Assembly (NCBI GenBank): GCA_013399695.1
Contig: VXAU01004938.1
Span: forward strand, 1,004,791-1,068,790
DNA length: 64,000 nucleotides
Direction: 5' to 3'
DNA from: Formicarius rufipectus
Lineage: Eukaryota; Chordata; Aves; Passeriformes; Formicariidae
Positions within the stretch are counted from its first letter, which is position 1, and each line of letters begins with the position of its first letter. This document shows, one piece after another, positions 12,801 to 23,959 of the stretch. The notes under the pieces were generated by a model that made no database searches, was not told the origin of the DNA, and saw nothing but the letters and a program-made list of their open reading frames with translations. A program made the translations under genes and the position numbers.

Positions 12801-14549
12801 CTGTCTTTATTTTATTTCCTCAGATCTTTAGAAAACAAAATGCAATTGTCTTATTTTAATCTAAATGTCTGCTGTAGCAGTAAAACAGAAACAATAATTA
12901 AAGCCATAGCTCAAGAAACAAGGGCAAAAATATTTACAAATGCTGATCTTTGTTTCTTTCCTGGATCTCTGGAAGCCAACCACAAAGAAGGACTATTAAT
13001 TGCCAGCTGGTCTTCCCTAGGCAGGAACAGGCAAAGCAGAATATGGAGTGTTCTCAATGGAACACAGTGTTCAGAGCTCTGGACTTGCTTTGTTCTTGCC
13101 ACACACAGGTGCCACAAAAGGAAGCAACCTTCAGCAACTTAAAAGGAAGCCCAAAGAAACACGCATCCAGCTTGCATGTTAAAGTAGTTGAAGCACAGTG
13201 TTATCCAAACTGTGCTAATCTCAGCATCATTATCTGTTGAAACACATTAAGGAAGTGCCAAAATAGTAGGGTCTCGAGCAGTGACATTTGTAATACTTTT
13301 TATGTGCAACGAAGTTTTGCTAGTCATTCTGCATGGATTAAAAAAAAGTGGGAAAAGAGATCAGAAATGAACTAATTTTGAAGCCATCCTCACTTTTTCA
13401 ATGGAGACAGAGACATCTGTACTGCACTGGCAGACAGCAGAATCAAAAAACAACAACCATTACTGTACTGTTGTTCAAATTCCTAAATTGTCAGTTCCCC
13501 CCATTTTACAGTGGCCAGTAGTTGACAACATGAGCAGGGAAGTCCAGGAACCAGGCAGCCCCAGCAGCTGATACTAGCTAATGTTCCCCCAATAGAGTCT
13601 TATGCTGTAGTTTGTGGTCCCATGGCCTCAGTCAGCACAGCCAGCAGGCATCCACCTTGGTCCCAGAAAATGTGGTTGAACAGTTGTACTGACACAACAG
13701 TTTGTGAGGGTGTGCTGTGAGGAGGCCACTAAAATATTTTGCTTTACAAGAATTCTACCAAAAAAGCCTAGTGACACCAGCACAAATAGTTGCAGCATAT
13801 GGGTTGAGAAAGACCAGCTGAGGCTCTTTATCAACATGCTGTATCACTGAAGGGAACTAGGGTGTTAGATAGTTTTCAGACAGCGGGGTTGATTTCTGCA
13901 TTGTCTGTAAGTATTTCACAATGCATTTGGTTCTCTAGGAGAGAATAGACACACTGCCAGTCACTGCCACATCTTGATCCAAATTGGTGGGTAGGGGTAA
14001 ATCCTGCCCACAACTCCTTGTTCTTGAAAACATAAAGGGTGGGAAAAGTTAGTCCACCCAGGTGACAATAAACTACTTTCTTTCTCATATGTAGCCCAAG
14101 TGGATGCAAAAATGCCTTCCTTCCGCCTTCCTCTTTGGGTCTAGTTCTTTGGCTACAAGATGCTGACTGGGCCATTTTTGGGCTAGTATCATCATGGCAG
14201 GTCATGGAAGAGAAGTCCAGTTGGTCGTTTCCACTGCTTGTAATAGTACTATAGGAGCCTCTTTTCTTCCTGGACTCCCAAAGGCATTAGGAAGTGCTGT
14301 AAAAATTCTATGGCTAAGAGGTAAAACCTATGCCTGTAAACTATTATTTCACTGCATAAAAATTGACTAGGAGACAGACAGCATCCCAGTGAGGCAAATA
14401 GTGTTTTCTTTAGACTGCATGTAGAGATAGAAAAAGTGTTTAGCAATAAATGCTTAGTGAATGTTAGGAAAGTCTTTGGTCTCTTCATAGATCTTGGGAG
14501 AAACCCATGGGATATGGCATGGGATGGAGGAAGGGTTGAGGAGACGTAG
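9871..14549. other. Intergenic, no gene seen
   Basis: No supported gene or family-level repeat. One unresolved base (N) is at 10840. Open frames are up to about 109 codons, mostly paired across strands, and none carries a recognisable domain. Confidence 0.4.
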
Positions 14550-14734
14550 TTGATATTTAAAAAATCACCTGTTCCAAGCTCAAGAATTATTCATCCCAAC
14601 TAAATCAAGCAAAGACAGCAGGAGATGAGTATGGATGAGCAAGAATCACTTGAAAAAAAGCTGAGCTCAGACATTAAAAGAAGTGTAGAGGAGGTGGAAA
14701 CAGAGACATCAAGCTGACCCTTAACAGTAAGTAT
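14550..14734 (+). mobile_element. CR1 LINE, left half (split by an insertion)
   Basis: CR1 ORF2-region sequence closely parallel to the copy at 25.74-25.93 kb: both share 'aaaaaatca.ctg.tccaagctcaag', 'ttattcatccca.ctaaatcaagcaaag' and 'atggat.ag.gag'. It stops at the direct repeat beginning 14735 and resumes at 15189, so one CR1 copy was split by the 441-bp insertion described next. Confidence 0.75.
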
Positions 14735-14747
14735 AGATACACCAATT
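14735..14747. repeat. Left target-site duplication, 13 bp
   Basis: AGATACACCAATT here and AGATACACCGATT at 15189-15201 differ at one base. They flank the inserted sequence and both fit the CR1 text at the join. Confidence 0.75.
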
Positions 14748-15188
14748 TCCTGCCCCAGCTTGTGTTGCAGGTGTGGCTGCAGTGCCACGTTTGTGTCATT
14801 TGGTGGCAGAGATGATAAGGTGAGGTCTTCCCCTGGTGCTCTGACCCACGTGGGCTCCCAGGATTGCTCAACAACCTGACATTATTGCTTTTCTGTTTGT
14901 TGGTTTTTTTCCTTAATGTTAATCTTTGATGTTACACTTGAGAGGCGGCGGGCGTTGGCCGAGTGGCGTAGGCCCCCGCCTGTGGAGCCGGCTCCTCCTC
15001 TGAGGACACCGGTTCGAATCCTGGAGGAACTCGCTGTCGCCATCCGAGCTGCTTGGCTGTGGCAAAATGAACCTCAGGAGTAAAGGGAGTGGGGCCAGTT
15101 CTGCGCACCCTGTGCCTCACCTAAAACATCCATTGCGCAGGCTTGTCCCAAGATCTTTGTTCGCGAAGTCCAGCCAACAACAACAACA
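14748..15188 (+). mobile_element. tRNA-derived SINE with RTE-like (AAC)n tail
   Basis: A 441-bp insertion inside a CR1, bounded by a 13-bp duplication. It holds a pol III A box (TGGCCGAGTGG, 14956-14966) and a perfect B box (GGTTCGAATCC, 15011-15021). Their 44-base spacing fits a class II (Leu/Ser-like) tRNA ancestor with a long variable arm. The 7-base arms around the tRNA-like part do not pair, so it is not a functional tRNA gene. A roughly 150-base body follows and ends in (AAC)n at about 15175-15188. The long duplication and short-unit tail fit RTE-type rather than CR1 mobilisation, which is an inference from family knowledge. The first 193 bases, before the tRNA-like head, are unexplained. 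Confidence 0.7.
14956..15021 (+). promoter_or_regulatory. Pol III A box and B box
   Basis: Internal type 2 pol III promoter elements, A box at 14956-14966 and B box at 15011-15021, in the order and orientation expected for transcription toward the (AAC)n tail. Confidence 0.75.
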
Positions 15189-15201
15189 AGATACACCGAT
15201 T
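15189..15201. repeat. Right target-site duplication, 13 bp
   Basis: Second copy of the duplicated target, directly after the (AAC)n tail and overlapping the restart of the CR1 sequence. Confidence 0.75.
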
Positions 15202-16195
15202 GTATAGGGATGGGAGCAGGAACCCCAAAGCCCACCTGGAGCTGAATGAGGTGATGCAGGTGAAAGACAGCACTAAGGGCTTTTACAGGTCCATCATCAG
15301 CAAAAGAAAAACATGGGGAAATGTAGGTCCATGGTGAAGAGCAGGAGGGGTCCTGATGGCAACAAAGGACACAGAAAAAGCCCAAGGTACTGAATGTCAT
15401 GTTCAGTTCTGCCTTTACTTGGAAGACCAAGCTTCAGGAATCCCAAGGCTTTGAGACAAAAGTGAGTCTGAAGCAAGGAAGACTTACCCTTGGTGGAGGA
15501 GGGTCAGGTTAGGGAACACTTAACCACAGTAAGTCCATGGAACAGGATGGGAGGCACCCACAGGTGCTGAGAGTGCTGGCTGATGTCACTGTGAGGACTT
15601 TTGATTGCCTTTGAAGCATTGTGGGACCTGGGAGAGGTTCTTGAAGAATGACATAAAGCAAATGTTACTTCCATCTTCAAGAAGTGCAAGGAAGAACTGA
15701 TCAGCCTCACTGTGATCCTTGGGAAGGTGAGAGAGAAACTAATCCTGTAAAGCATTTACAGTAAGTGTTCAGCATTTATTTACAAAGGGGAAATGATTCT
15801 TACCAAATGTGACAGGCCACAGTGAGGTGACTAGCTTGGCTGAGGAGGGGAGAGTCTACCTCACCTTCAGAAAGGCTTTCCCCACTGTCCCCCATAATAC
15901 TCTCATAGACAAGCTGACAAAGTATAGGATAGATAAATAGACAGAGAGGTGGATTGGAAACTGGATGAACTGCTGGGCCCAGGGATCAGCAACACAGAGT
16001 TCAACTATATAAAGGTCATTTGTGTGTCCCAAAAGTTGATACTGAGCCCAATACTGTATAACATCTTCATTAATGACCTGTAAAGAGTGCACCCTAAGGA
16101 GCTTTGTAGATGATAATAACCTAGGAGGAGTGCCTGATACTCCAGATGGTTGGGCTGCCATTTGGATTAGCCTCAGAGACTGGAGAAATTAAAAC
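15202..16195 (+). mobile_element. CR1 LINE, right half (ORF2 region)
   Basis: Continuation of the split CR1: 'agggatgggagcaggaaccc', 'aaagcccacctggagctgaa', the 'aggacacagaaaaagccca' block, and the reverse-transcriptase segment with 'catcttcattaatgacctg'. Frames are broken throughout. It shares the 15.35-15.73 kb segment with the copy at 31.59-31.99 kb, so both belong to related CR1 subfamilies. Confidence 0.8.
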
Positions 16196-16202
16196 AGGAA
16201 TC

Positions 16203-16325
16203 TCAATTGTCACAGAATCACAGAATGGTTGAGGCCAGAAGGGACCTCTGGAGGGCATCTGGTCCAACCTTCCCCAGTAAAGCAGGGTCCCCTAGACCTT
16301 GTCCAAGTGGTCCATAATCACCACT
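16203..16325 (-). mobile_element. CR1 LINE 3' end fragment, antisense
   Basis: Antisense CR1 3' end beginning 'cacagaatcacagaatggtt', then 'agaagggacctctggagg' and 'tctggtccaacc'. It directly abuts the + strand CR1, giving a head-to-head junction of two insertions. Confidence 0.8.
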
Positions 16326-18634
16326 GTGTGATTCTGTGAACATCTGCTGTATGCTACTCTCCAGGCTGAGATGTTGGGTTCAATGGAACCTTGGTTGGAC
16401 TTTATATGCACTTACCTGCATCCCTTTACAGAATTTTACCTTATTTAATAATATGAAGGATATGTTCTGCTGAAAGATCATTTCATCCATTCATCCTATA
16501 ATAGAGACTTTCTCCAGTTATAGATGGTTCACTGTATCTAATTATACCCTTACATTATGCATAATTTAGGTGCTATGAACATTGTGCTATGTTCATCTTT
16601 CTATCTGCCAGCTCTGAATTTGCTCAATAGCTGCTTTTGAAAGAGCAGGGGTATGGCTGCTCTGGGGAAGGGAAACCTGGTCTTAATGGTGCACCAGTGA
16701 GACCTGCTACTTCAATGCTATCCATACCTGCTGGAAAACGAGTTGCCTGGAAAATTACATGCAGGGACATTTCAACCAAGGGCTAATTGATAATGTATGT
16801 GCCAGCACTCCAGTAGGTGCTGATTGGACTTTACAAGTGCAGAGCCCAAGGACAGAACCGAGACTGGTGTACAGCTCTGGATCTTTGAAATTAGAGTCTA
16901 AACAAGAGTCAGTCTCTAATTTAGAATTCCTTAGGTCTAGTAGGTAGCATCTCTGCAATGGACCTAACCACTTGTGACATTTCTGAGAAAAGTCATAGAT
17001 GCATTTGATTCAAAAAATGGATCTGGAAGGTTAAATGTAAACAGTAAAACCATAATTGCAATTTAGTTCTGAAAGTGAATGAAAAAAAGGTAGTTTTTAA
17101 TGAAGGATGCTATTGAAAAGGTATCATAGGTGTGTAATATTCCTCTTACTCCTTTTGTTGCTGTTGTCCTCGTGAAACTGTTCATCAGCCTTTGATTGGT
17201 TCAATGGATCAATTCAATAATTGGTAGGATGTGTGTGACCCATTTCAAGTGAGGAGTATGGGTGTCCAGAAGTATCTTACTCCTCCATACGCACACATAG
17301 GCATGCAAACTTTAGTGTCTGCAGAAACAAATAGTTGATTCAAAATAAAATTTTAAGTGCCAAAGTTAAAGCAAAAGTTTCTCTGCATAACAGTTCTACC
17401 TTCCTTTTTATCAATTATCTTTATTGTACATAATTTGAGTGTCTTTATTGTATATTTAAAGCAGTTCTTATTTTAAGGGCCATATTCTGACAGATTGTTG
17501 AAAAAGAATTTCACAAATCTCAGTAGAAATGTTTGGGGGGATAAAAATTGTTAAAACTTAAAATTTGTTGGGGTACTGGATTGCTGCTAGTTTGAATGGG
17601 AAGTACCAAAATAGCTAAAACGTTCTAGACCTAACACATTATTCAACATAAAATTAAATCTTTGAAATTTGGGCCCTGAACTCATTTGCTGATATCTATT
17701 ACTCTACCNNNNNNNNNNNNNNAAAAAAAAAAAGGTAGAAAGTGGCACTTGCAAATTATATACTATTTTGGTCTTGTGCATAAGTTATTTCCTCATGAAT
17801 CTTTGTCAAAACCAGAACAATTTCAAAATTGTACTGTGTCTGACTCATTGAGGGAGGGTATGGGAAACAAATTACTCATGTGGATTTTTTTCTTAGTGTC
17901 CATCTTGGTTCCTCACCGGAGTCAAGGGACGCAGAGCACTGTGAAGAACCTTCAAGCACTTTACAGTGGTACCTGTAAGTAACACTTTAAGGTTAATGTC
18001 AAGGAGCTTTGGAGAGTAATCATGGACTGAGTTAGCTGTTCTGATAAAAGGACTTGCTTTAAGTTAACTGTTGTCACCTTACTGATTGGAGGGTGTATTC
18101 CTAAAGTTCAGGAAACAATTTAGTCCTAAGCTCTCCCAGAACTATGTATAGAATTATTCTGCGTAGGAAAAAAGGACTTTGTAATATCTCATGTTCCCTT
18201 CCATCCCTCGCACTGGAATTTTCTGTGTTTTGTAGGGCTGGTTTTGGCAATAGGTTTCCCAAACTATTCCTTCATTGTGCCTGTGCTTTAAGGGAAGGCT
18301 ATGTCTCTGGGTTTGTTGCATCACAGCTTTCTAACACAGCCCATGGGGATGTGAGAGAATTTAATTTCTTATTCTCTGTCCCTTCTATAAATATCCATTT
18401 TTTACAGCTGCACACAACACATTTTCTATGTCTCACTCTGAGTGTCCAAATTAGTCAAATATAACCTGTTAGCAATGAAGAAACATAGGGAGGGGTTCAT
18501 CTCACCTGGCTTTGGATTGCTCTGTCTGAGTAATCCAAACACTTTCCATAGCTGAGCAAGAGACAGGTCTGAAGTATGGTTCTGGGAAACTGCCCTTTCC
18601 TCCTCATTGATGTACAGACAGCTCAGATGTGGAC
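16326..18634. other. Intergenic, no gene seen; contains gap
   Basis: Unique AT-rich sequence without a supported gene. A run of N followed by poly(A) interrupts it at 17709-17722. Confidence 0.4.
17709..17722. other. Assembly gap, 14 N
   Basis: Fourteen Ns followed by an A-run, probably a homopolymer or low-complexity stretch that could not be resolved. An open frame drawn across it is not meaningful. Confidence 0.98.
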
Positions 18635-18705
18635 ATCACCAAATGGCTTGGGTTGGAAGGGCCTTTTTAAGATCATCTAGTTCAACATCCAGTGCTATAG
18701 ACATC
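18635..18705 (-). mobile_element. CR1 LINE 3' end remnant, antisense
   Basis: Short antisense CR1 end: 'ggcttgggttggaagggcc' and 'gatcatctagttcaac'. Only about 70 bases remain recognisable. Confidence 0.7.
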
Positions 18706-19894
18706 TGATACTAGATGACATTTAATTATTTTGTGGCATCCTAAAAACTTGTTAATATCTTGCAATGTTTACAATTTCCCTGAGCCATCTATTTTCAATA
18801 TATGAAGAAAAAGAGATCTTGATCTGTTGTTATTTTTGCTTGTTTCTTTGTTTTTGTATATGAATGAATTGCTTTGTTAGCATTGCTCTATTGTTTAGTA
18901 TTTCAAGTTTCTGTGGGTCTAATCATATATATGATTAGACATTTTAGTCATCACTTCCATTTAGTGTTTAGTACAATTTACTTTTCTTCCTCCTGCAGTT
19001 AAAAGCAAATAATATGAACATGAGAACTGACAAGGGGATAGTTACAATAACATTGACGGATTTTTGATTAGGCTTTTATTTCTCTGTTGAATGCCCTGCA
19101 TTGACCAAGGGAATTAATATGGGACTCCCTCCTGTATTTTTGCCTCTTACTAAACCATAGTTCAGCATTGGATTTTTTGACAGTATCCAAAAAAGGGAAG
19201 TAATTCTCTTACATTTCAATGTAATGGATCTAGGCTAGAAAAGAAGGTTGCTGAAACTGCCAAAAAAGGAAATATTTGTCTTTATATTCTTATTGTGTGC
19301 TTTCTCTCCTTTAATTCCTGTATAAAATCCAAACAGGATTTATGAGGCAAAGATCACTGTGCAGCTGAAGCTTGAGCATCAAGGGGATATAAGTTTCCAA
19401 TTTAACCTAATGTATCTCTTAATAAGACTTTATTTTTATATATAAGGAACCCGCACACTGTGTGGGGCAAAGAGCCTGCCAAACTACCATAGTCCTCCTG
19501 AGATCAGCCCAAACAGCAGTGTCATGCAGAGAAAATTTGTGTCAGACTTGTTCCAAAAGTGCGAAAACTGAGTGGTATTACACAGTCCTAACTCAATGGT
19601 ACTTGTAGTCCCCAGGCTTTTCCTGAGTTAACTCTGTATCAACACAGAAAGTAGACTTAGATATCTGACCATTTGTCATGCTTTGCCAAGTCAACTGTGC
19701 TGCTATTTAAAATAGCTAACTGTTTAGTAAATCCCATTCTTTTGCTCCATATACATTTTTAGGACACACCTGCCTCTTCCCTTATCTTAAAAACTGGCAA
19801 GGTGTTTGTGGGGTTGGCTAATCCATACACTAGAAAAGTAGACCTGTTGATCATCTCTAAGCAAGCATTAGCCTGGGTAGAGCATACTCCCTGA

Positions 19895-19960
19895 AAATAT
19901 TGAGTTTCAATCTATTGCAGTTGGACTAGATGATCACTGTTGGCCCCTTCCAACTCAATT
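19895..19960 (+). mobile_element. CR1 LINE 3' end remnant
   Basis: The end of a CR1 on the + strand: 'ttggactagatgatcactg' and 'ggccccttccaactcaatt', running directly into the ATTCT array. Confidence 0.8.
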
Positions 19961-20030
19961 ATTCTATTCTATTCTATTCTATTCTATTCTATTCTATTCT
20001 ATTCTATTCTATTCTATTCTATTCTATTCT
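19961..20030. repeat. (ATTCT)14 pentanucleotide microsatellite
   Basis: Fourteen perfect copies of ATTCT (70 bases), starting exactly where the CR1 3' terminal ATTCTATG repeat should be. It appears to have arisen by shortening and expansion of that tail. Confidence 0.95.
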
Positions 20031-22896
20031 ACTCTGTCTGTAGCAAGCCATCATCATCTTCTGGGTGAGCAAGGCACTAGGAAGGATCAAGTCAATAGTG
20101 AAAACAACCACAGCTTCTTGGATGATGAATATGGATGAGTCTCCATAGAAGTCAGGGAAGAAATCATACATGGTGTGAACACAGACTGTATAAAAATTAT
20201 AGAGTTTTAGCACATAGCCGAGATGGAAAGACATTTTCTAGGGACTCTTGATGCTATATACTTATCTTCTGCTTACTCAGATCTGTAGCCATATCTGAAA
20301 TATCACAAGCAGATTATTAAAAATACTTTTGAATTGTTTTCTTTTATTTTAAAATTAAGCTAGAAATATACCTCTTAATTATGTTACATTAATCTCAGTA
20401 CCCACAAGCCTTAAGAATTATGGCCCAACCTCCTTGCTGAAGCGGCTCCTTTTGAGAATTTGTTTCAATAATTACTCCTGCCAGTATACCATACGGTAGA
20501 TGAATATCATGCTTCCAGAGCTGAGTAAGTATTTCCTAGAGAGGGAAACTAAGGCATAGAGAGGTTCCCCTTGGGCCTACAAAAAATCAGATTCAGAAGC
20601 AGAGCTAGAGTGCAAGAGTTTCCAGATCCATTCCATGGGAATTTCTCATCATGACAAACTGTGGTGGAAAGAAATGGGCACTCGAGAGCAAGAAACTGCT
20701 TTCCAAGAATAATTCATTCCTTATGCTACGTATATAATTGTTGTAGCCCCCACACTAGTTCATGCTACAAGACAGAAGAAGAAGTACTTTGCTGCAGACT
20801 GCCATTGAAATGAAGGTGTTGTTCTCGTCTGCCTCCTGTTAGAATTCATGACTGCACCTAATAGCTTCAGGAGAGCTTTCTTGATTTATGTTTTTAAGAG
20901 GAATCCTTCCAGAATGTTCTCAAGGTTTACTATTTCTTTAAGCACTGAATTAGCCTCTTTAGTGGAGCCAAAGATTTATTTCTACCTCTGAACCACAGGG
21001 TTGTTTTCCTTTCCCAAGCATTCACAGCTGTTTAAGTGCCTGCTGATACAGGAAATTTCAGCCTCCACATTTTTAATAGGTTTAGAGTTTTCATCCTTTG
21101 AGTGATTCTCTCTTTCTGAATGATTAATATCTATTCCTGTTGATGATGGGGGAAAAACGAGGTGTCAGACAAGCCACAGAGATGCACACTGTGAGCCTGA
21201 CTTTTACCCTGGGAAAGTCTCAGCTCAGAGATTGGCTCTGGGAGGATGGGAACACTCCCTTCCCAAATTTCAGTGACTGAGTATCCATGCCACAGGCTCC
21301 AAAATCCACTGAGTCCTTACAATGTCTTTCCTGCCTTAAAGCTCTGGGTTTGTTCATGTTAGGGACAAACCTATCATGTACGTTCTGATTACTGCAGGAG
21401 TCTCATGTAACAGCATTGAATCTGCCCAGTAAAGAAGACTTTTTGATTATTTTCAAATTCTGTCCGTATTTTTCAAGTCTCCAGCCTCCCTGTCCAGAAG
21501 TATGACTTCTGGTAATTTTAAGGTTTTGTTCCTGACTCTTTCCGATTCTTAGATTCAGTCATGCCAAACTCCCAGCCACATATTCCAGTCATTTACTGAA
21601 TGCTTATAAGCTTTAACCCAAATACACTATATCCATACAGGCAAATGCACAAAATCATGCAAAAACTATGCCTGAGAACAGCTGTGAAATTTGTGTTGCT
21701 CAAGAAAATTCAAAATGTGTGATTTTCTCATATGGATGTTTCTGCATAGTATTACTAAAATGCTAGCCTTTCTGCATTTTATTTTTTTTTAATGGCTTGT
21801 TAAATCAATAACATAATGCCAGATGTATTCACTTTACAAGGCAATTTTTCTTAGATCTACAAAGAAGTTGTGGCAGCACATACTGTTTAATGATCCAATA
21901 TAGGAAGTACAGGATTCCTGACAGGGTGTGCTGGCTGTTAGGTCTGGTTCTGCTTGTCTCCAGGATCATGAACATCTCCTTTTTAGTTATGTTTCCTAAA
22001 AATGCCTTTATGTAGAAAGAGGATAAAGCAGACCATCCACATAAGCAGAGGAAGGCAGCTCTGCTCATGGCAAAGCTGGAGCTCGCTGGCTTGTGTCCTG
22101 ACTGTCCTCCCCATTTCACTTGCAGCACTCTCCCAAATGTGGCACCTTCTGCATACTTCGAGGACAGTGATTACCTAATTTTGCTCCTGTGAAGGAGCTG
22201 CTAATTGCCTTTGTACTCCATTGCCACTGAGTTCACTTGGGCCCTGGAGGGAAGACATTTTCTCTGCCTTCCCAGGCAGAGTAATAGTGCCAGAAAGTGA
22301 GCCCACCCTGAGACCTAATGCCCACCATTCACCTATGCTGAAGTGGTTAACCAGAGAAACCACTCCACATTTTTCAGGATGGTCCTCAGCACTAGAAAGG
22401 ATCAGCCCAAGTGGGACCAAGGAAAAGCAGTGCAGCAATCCAAGAAGGTTCCATCTGGGGGTGGATGTGTGCTCCCATCACCCTCAGCTCCTATTACATG
22501 CCACTGATGACACAACTAATAACTAATTGCAGTGAGAAGAAGGAGGAAATGGTGCAGTGAATGCTAGCAGAATTCATGAAGTTAGTAAAATACACTGTGT
22601 GTACGAAATTATAGTTTAGTTCCTGCCTACCTGCTGTGTTCAAGCTAAGCAAAAGACAAATTAATATAAACTTACAATAGTTTGTTTAATTAATATCTCA
22701 TTTGTTCTAGTATGTTAAAGGCTAATGTGCATATAACTTGACCTTGTATCTTTGGACAAATTTCACTATAAATGTGATATTGTAAAAGAAGAAGGAAATA
22801 AATGAGCACTGGACTGTCTCCAATCAGTTAAGAGCACATCATTGTCAGTAATGTGGCCCTGTAACTAACAGTATTTTTCTTTTCCTTTCCTTTTAG
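20031..22896. other. Upstream region of DCSTAMP, no gene seen
   Basis: No supported coding exon. In other vertebrates DCSTAMP begins with a non-coding first exon, and the acceptor at 22895-22896 implies one upstream here. I could not place it from sequence alone. Confidence 0.4.
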
Positions 22897-22933
22897 TTTG
22901 AGCCATTGCCGTGTCAGCAACAATTAGAAGAAA
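22897..22933 (+). other. DCSTAMP: DCSTAMP 5' UTR part of first coding exon
   Basis: A long pyrimidine tract ending in TTTTAG (22891-22896) is a strong splice acceptor. The 37 bases from there to the ATG at 22934 would be 5' UTR. The start context has A at -3. Confidence 0.65.
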
Positions 22934-23959
22934 ATGCGAACATTTGTCTCAATAGCCCAGAACACATGGGAAATTTTTATATCCGAAAGGAAGCCTGGAT
23001 GGAAACATCAGATGCAGCTTTTTGGAATTTGCTCTGCAGTTGGCTTCCTCTCTAGCTTGCTTTTTTACCTTGGTATGCACTTCTCCCTGGCAAACCATTC
23101 TTTGGGTCCCTTACTGATTTCTGGATTCATCTGGATCTTATTTTCTACTATGTTGTTCTGTTTTAAGCACCTGCGCTGTTTTAGTGTCCTGTTCCTTCTT
23201 TCCTGTGGACTGAAGAATGGCAGGACTGCTCTTATTACCGCTGGCACAGGTGTCATGGTGGCCAACAACATCCAAAATATTTTTCACAACCTAAAGATTC
23301 TGGCAGATAGCATAACCTGTCATTTGAAGCATGAGCAATTTACCTTGATAAAATATTATGTTGAGGCAGTGAAATGGATTTATGAGGCAGCCAAGCTTTC
23401 TGCTGAACTACCTAGAGATATAGTGTCCCTAAAACATGAATTCACACCAACTTATTCCATTTCAGATGATGCGTTAAAACAAGAGATAAATGACACAAGC
23501 CGAGAAATCCAGAGAATTGCTAACCAGATATCTTTTATTCTGACTATACTGCCCTACATAGGCCAGAAAGTATTGCCTGTATTTGGGATTTTTCTAGTTT
23601 CCATTGGAACTGGCCTATTTCTCAAAAAATTTGTGGGTTCTCACAGTACCAAATTTAAAAACACTTATATCACAAAAGAGTTCATTGCATTTGATGAGCA
23701 CCAAAAGCAACAGCATAGACCCTGTCTACTGCCACTTAGCAGAAGTGAAAGAAAAGATTATGTGGCAATCCCATCTCTCTGCTTCACTAGAAAGGACAGG
23801 AAAAATATGCTGTATTTTTTTCTCCCTGTACTTATTCATCTTTGCATCTGGCTTCTGTTCGCTGCAGTGGACTATTTGTTTTATTGGTTAATTATTTCTG
23901 TGAATAAATATCTCCAAGAAGTACCGGATCTAGAGATTCAACTCAGCCTCTCTCAGAAT
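22934..23959 (+). CDS. DCSTAMP: DCSTAMP coding exon 1 (residues 1-342)
   Basis: Open from the ATG to the donor AAT|GTAAGT at 23960. The open frame continues 27 codons into the intron to a stop at 24038-24040, but that extension has no family similarity. The exon encodes the N-terminal tail, the first five hydrophobic regions and the large extracellular segments. Confidence 0.93.

Noticed and set aside
14949..15030. Functional tRNA-Leu/Ser gene
   Set aside because: A and B boxes are good, but the acceptor stem does not pair and the T stem has mismatches. It also sits inside a duplicated-target insertion with a tail, so it is a SINE head.
1..22800. 3' exons of RIMS2, the expected left neighbour
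   Set aside because: I looked for C2-domain-like exons on the + strand and found none. The gene may end to the left of the window.
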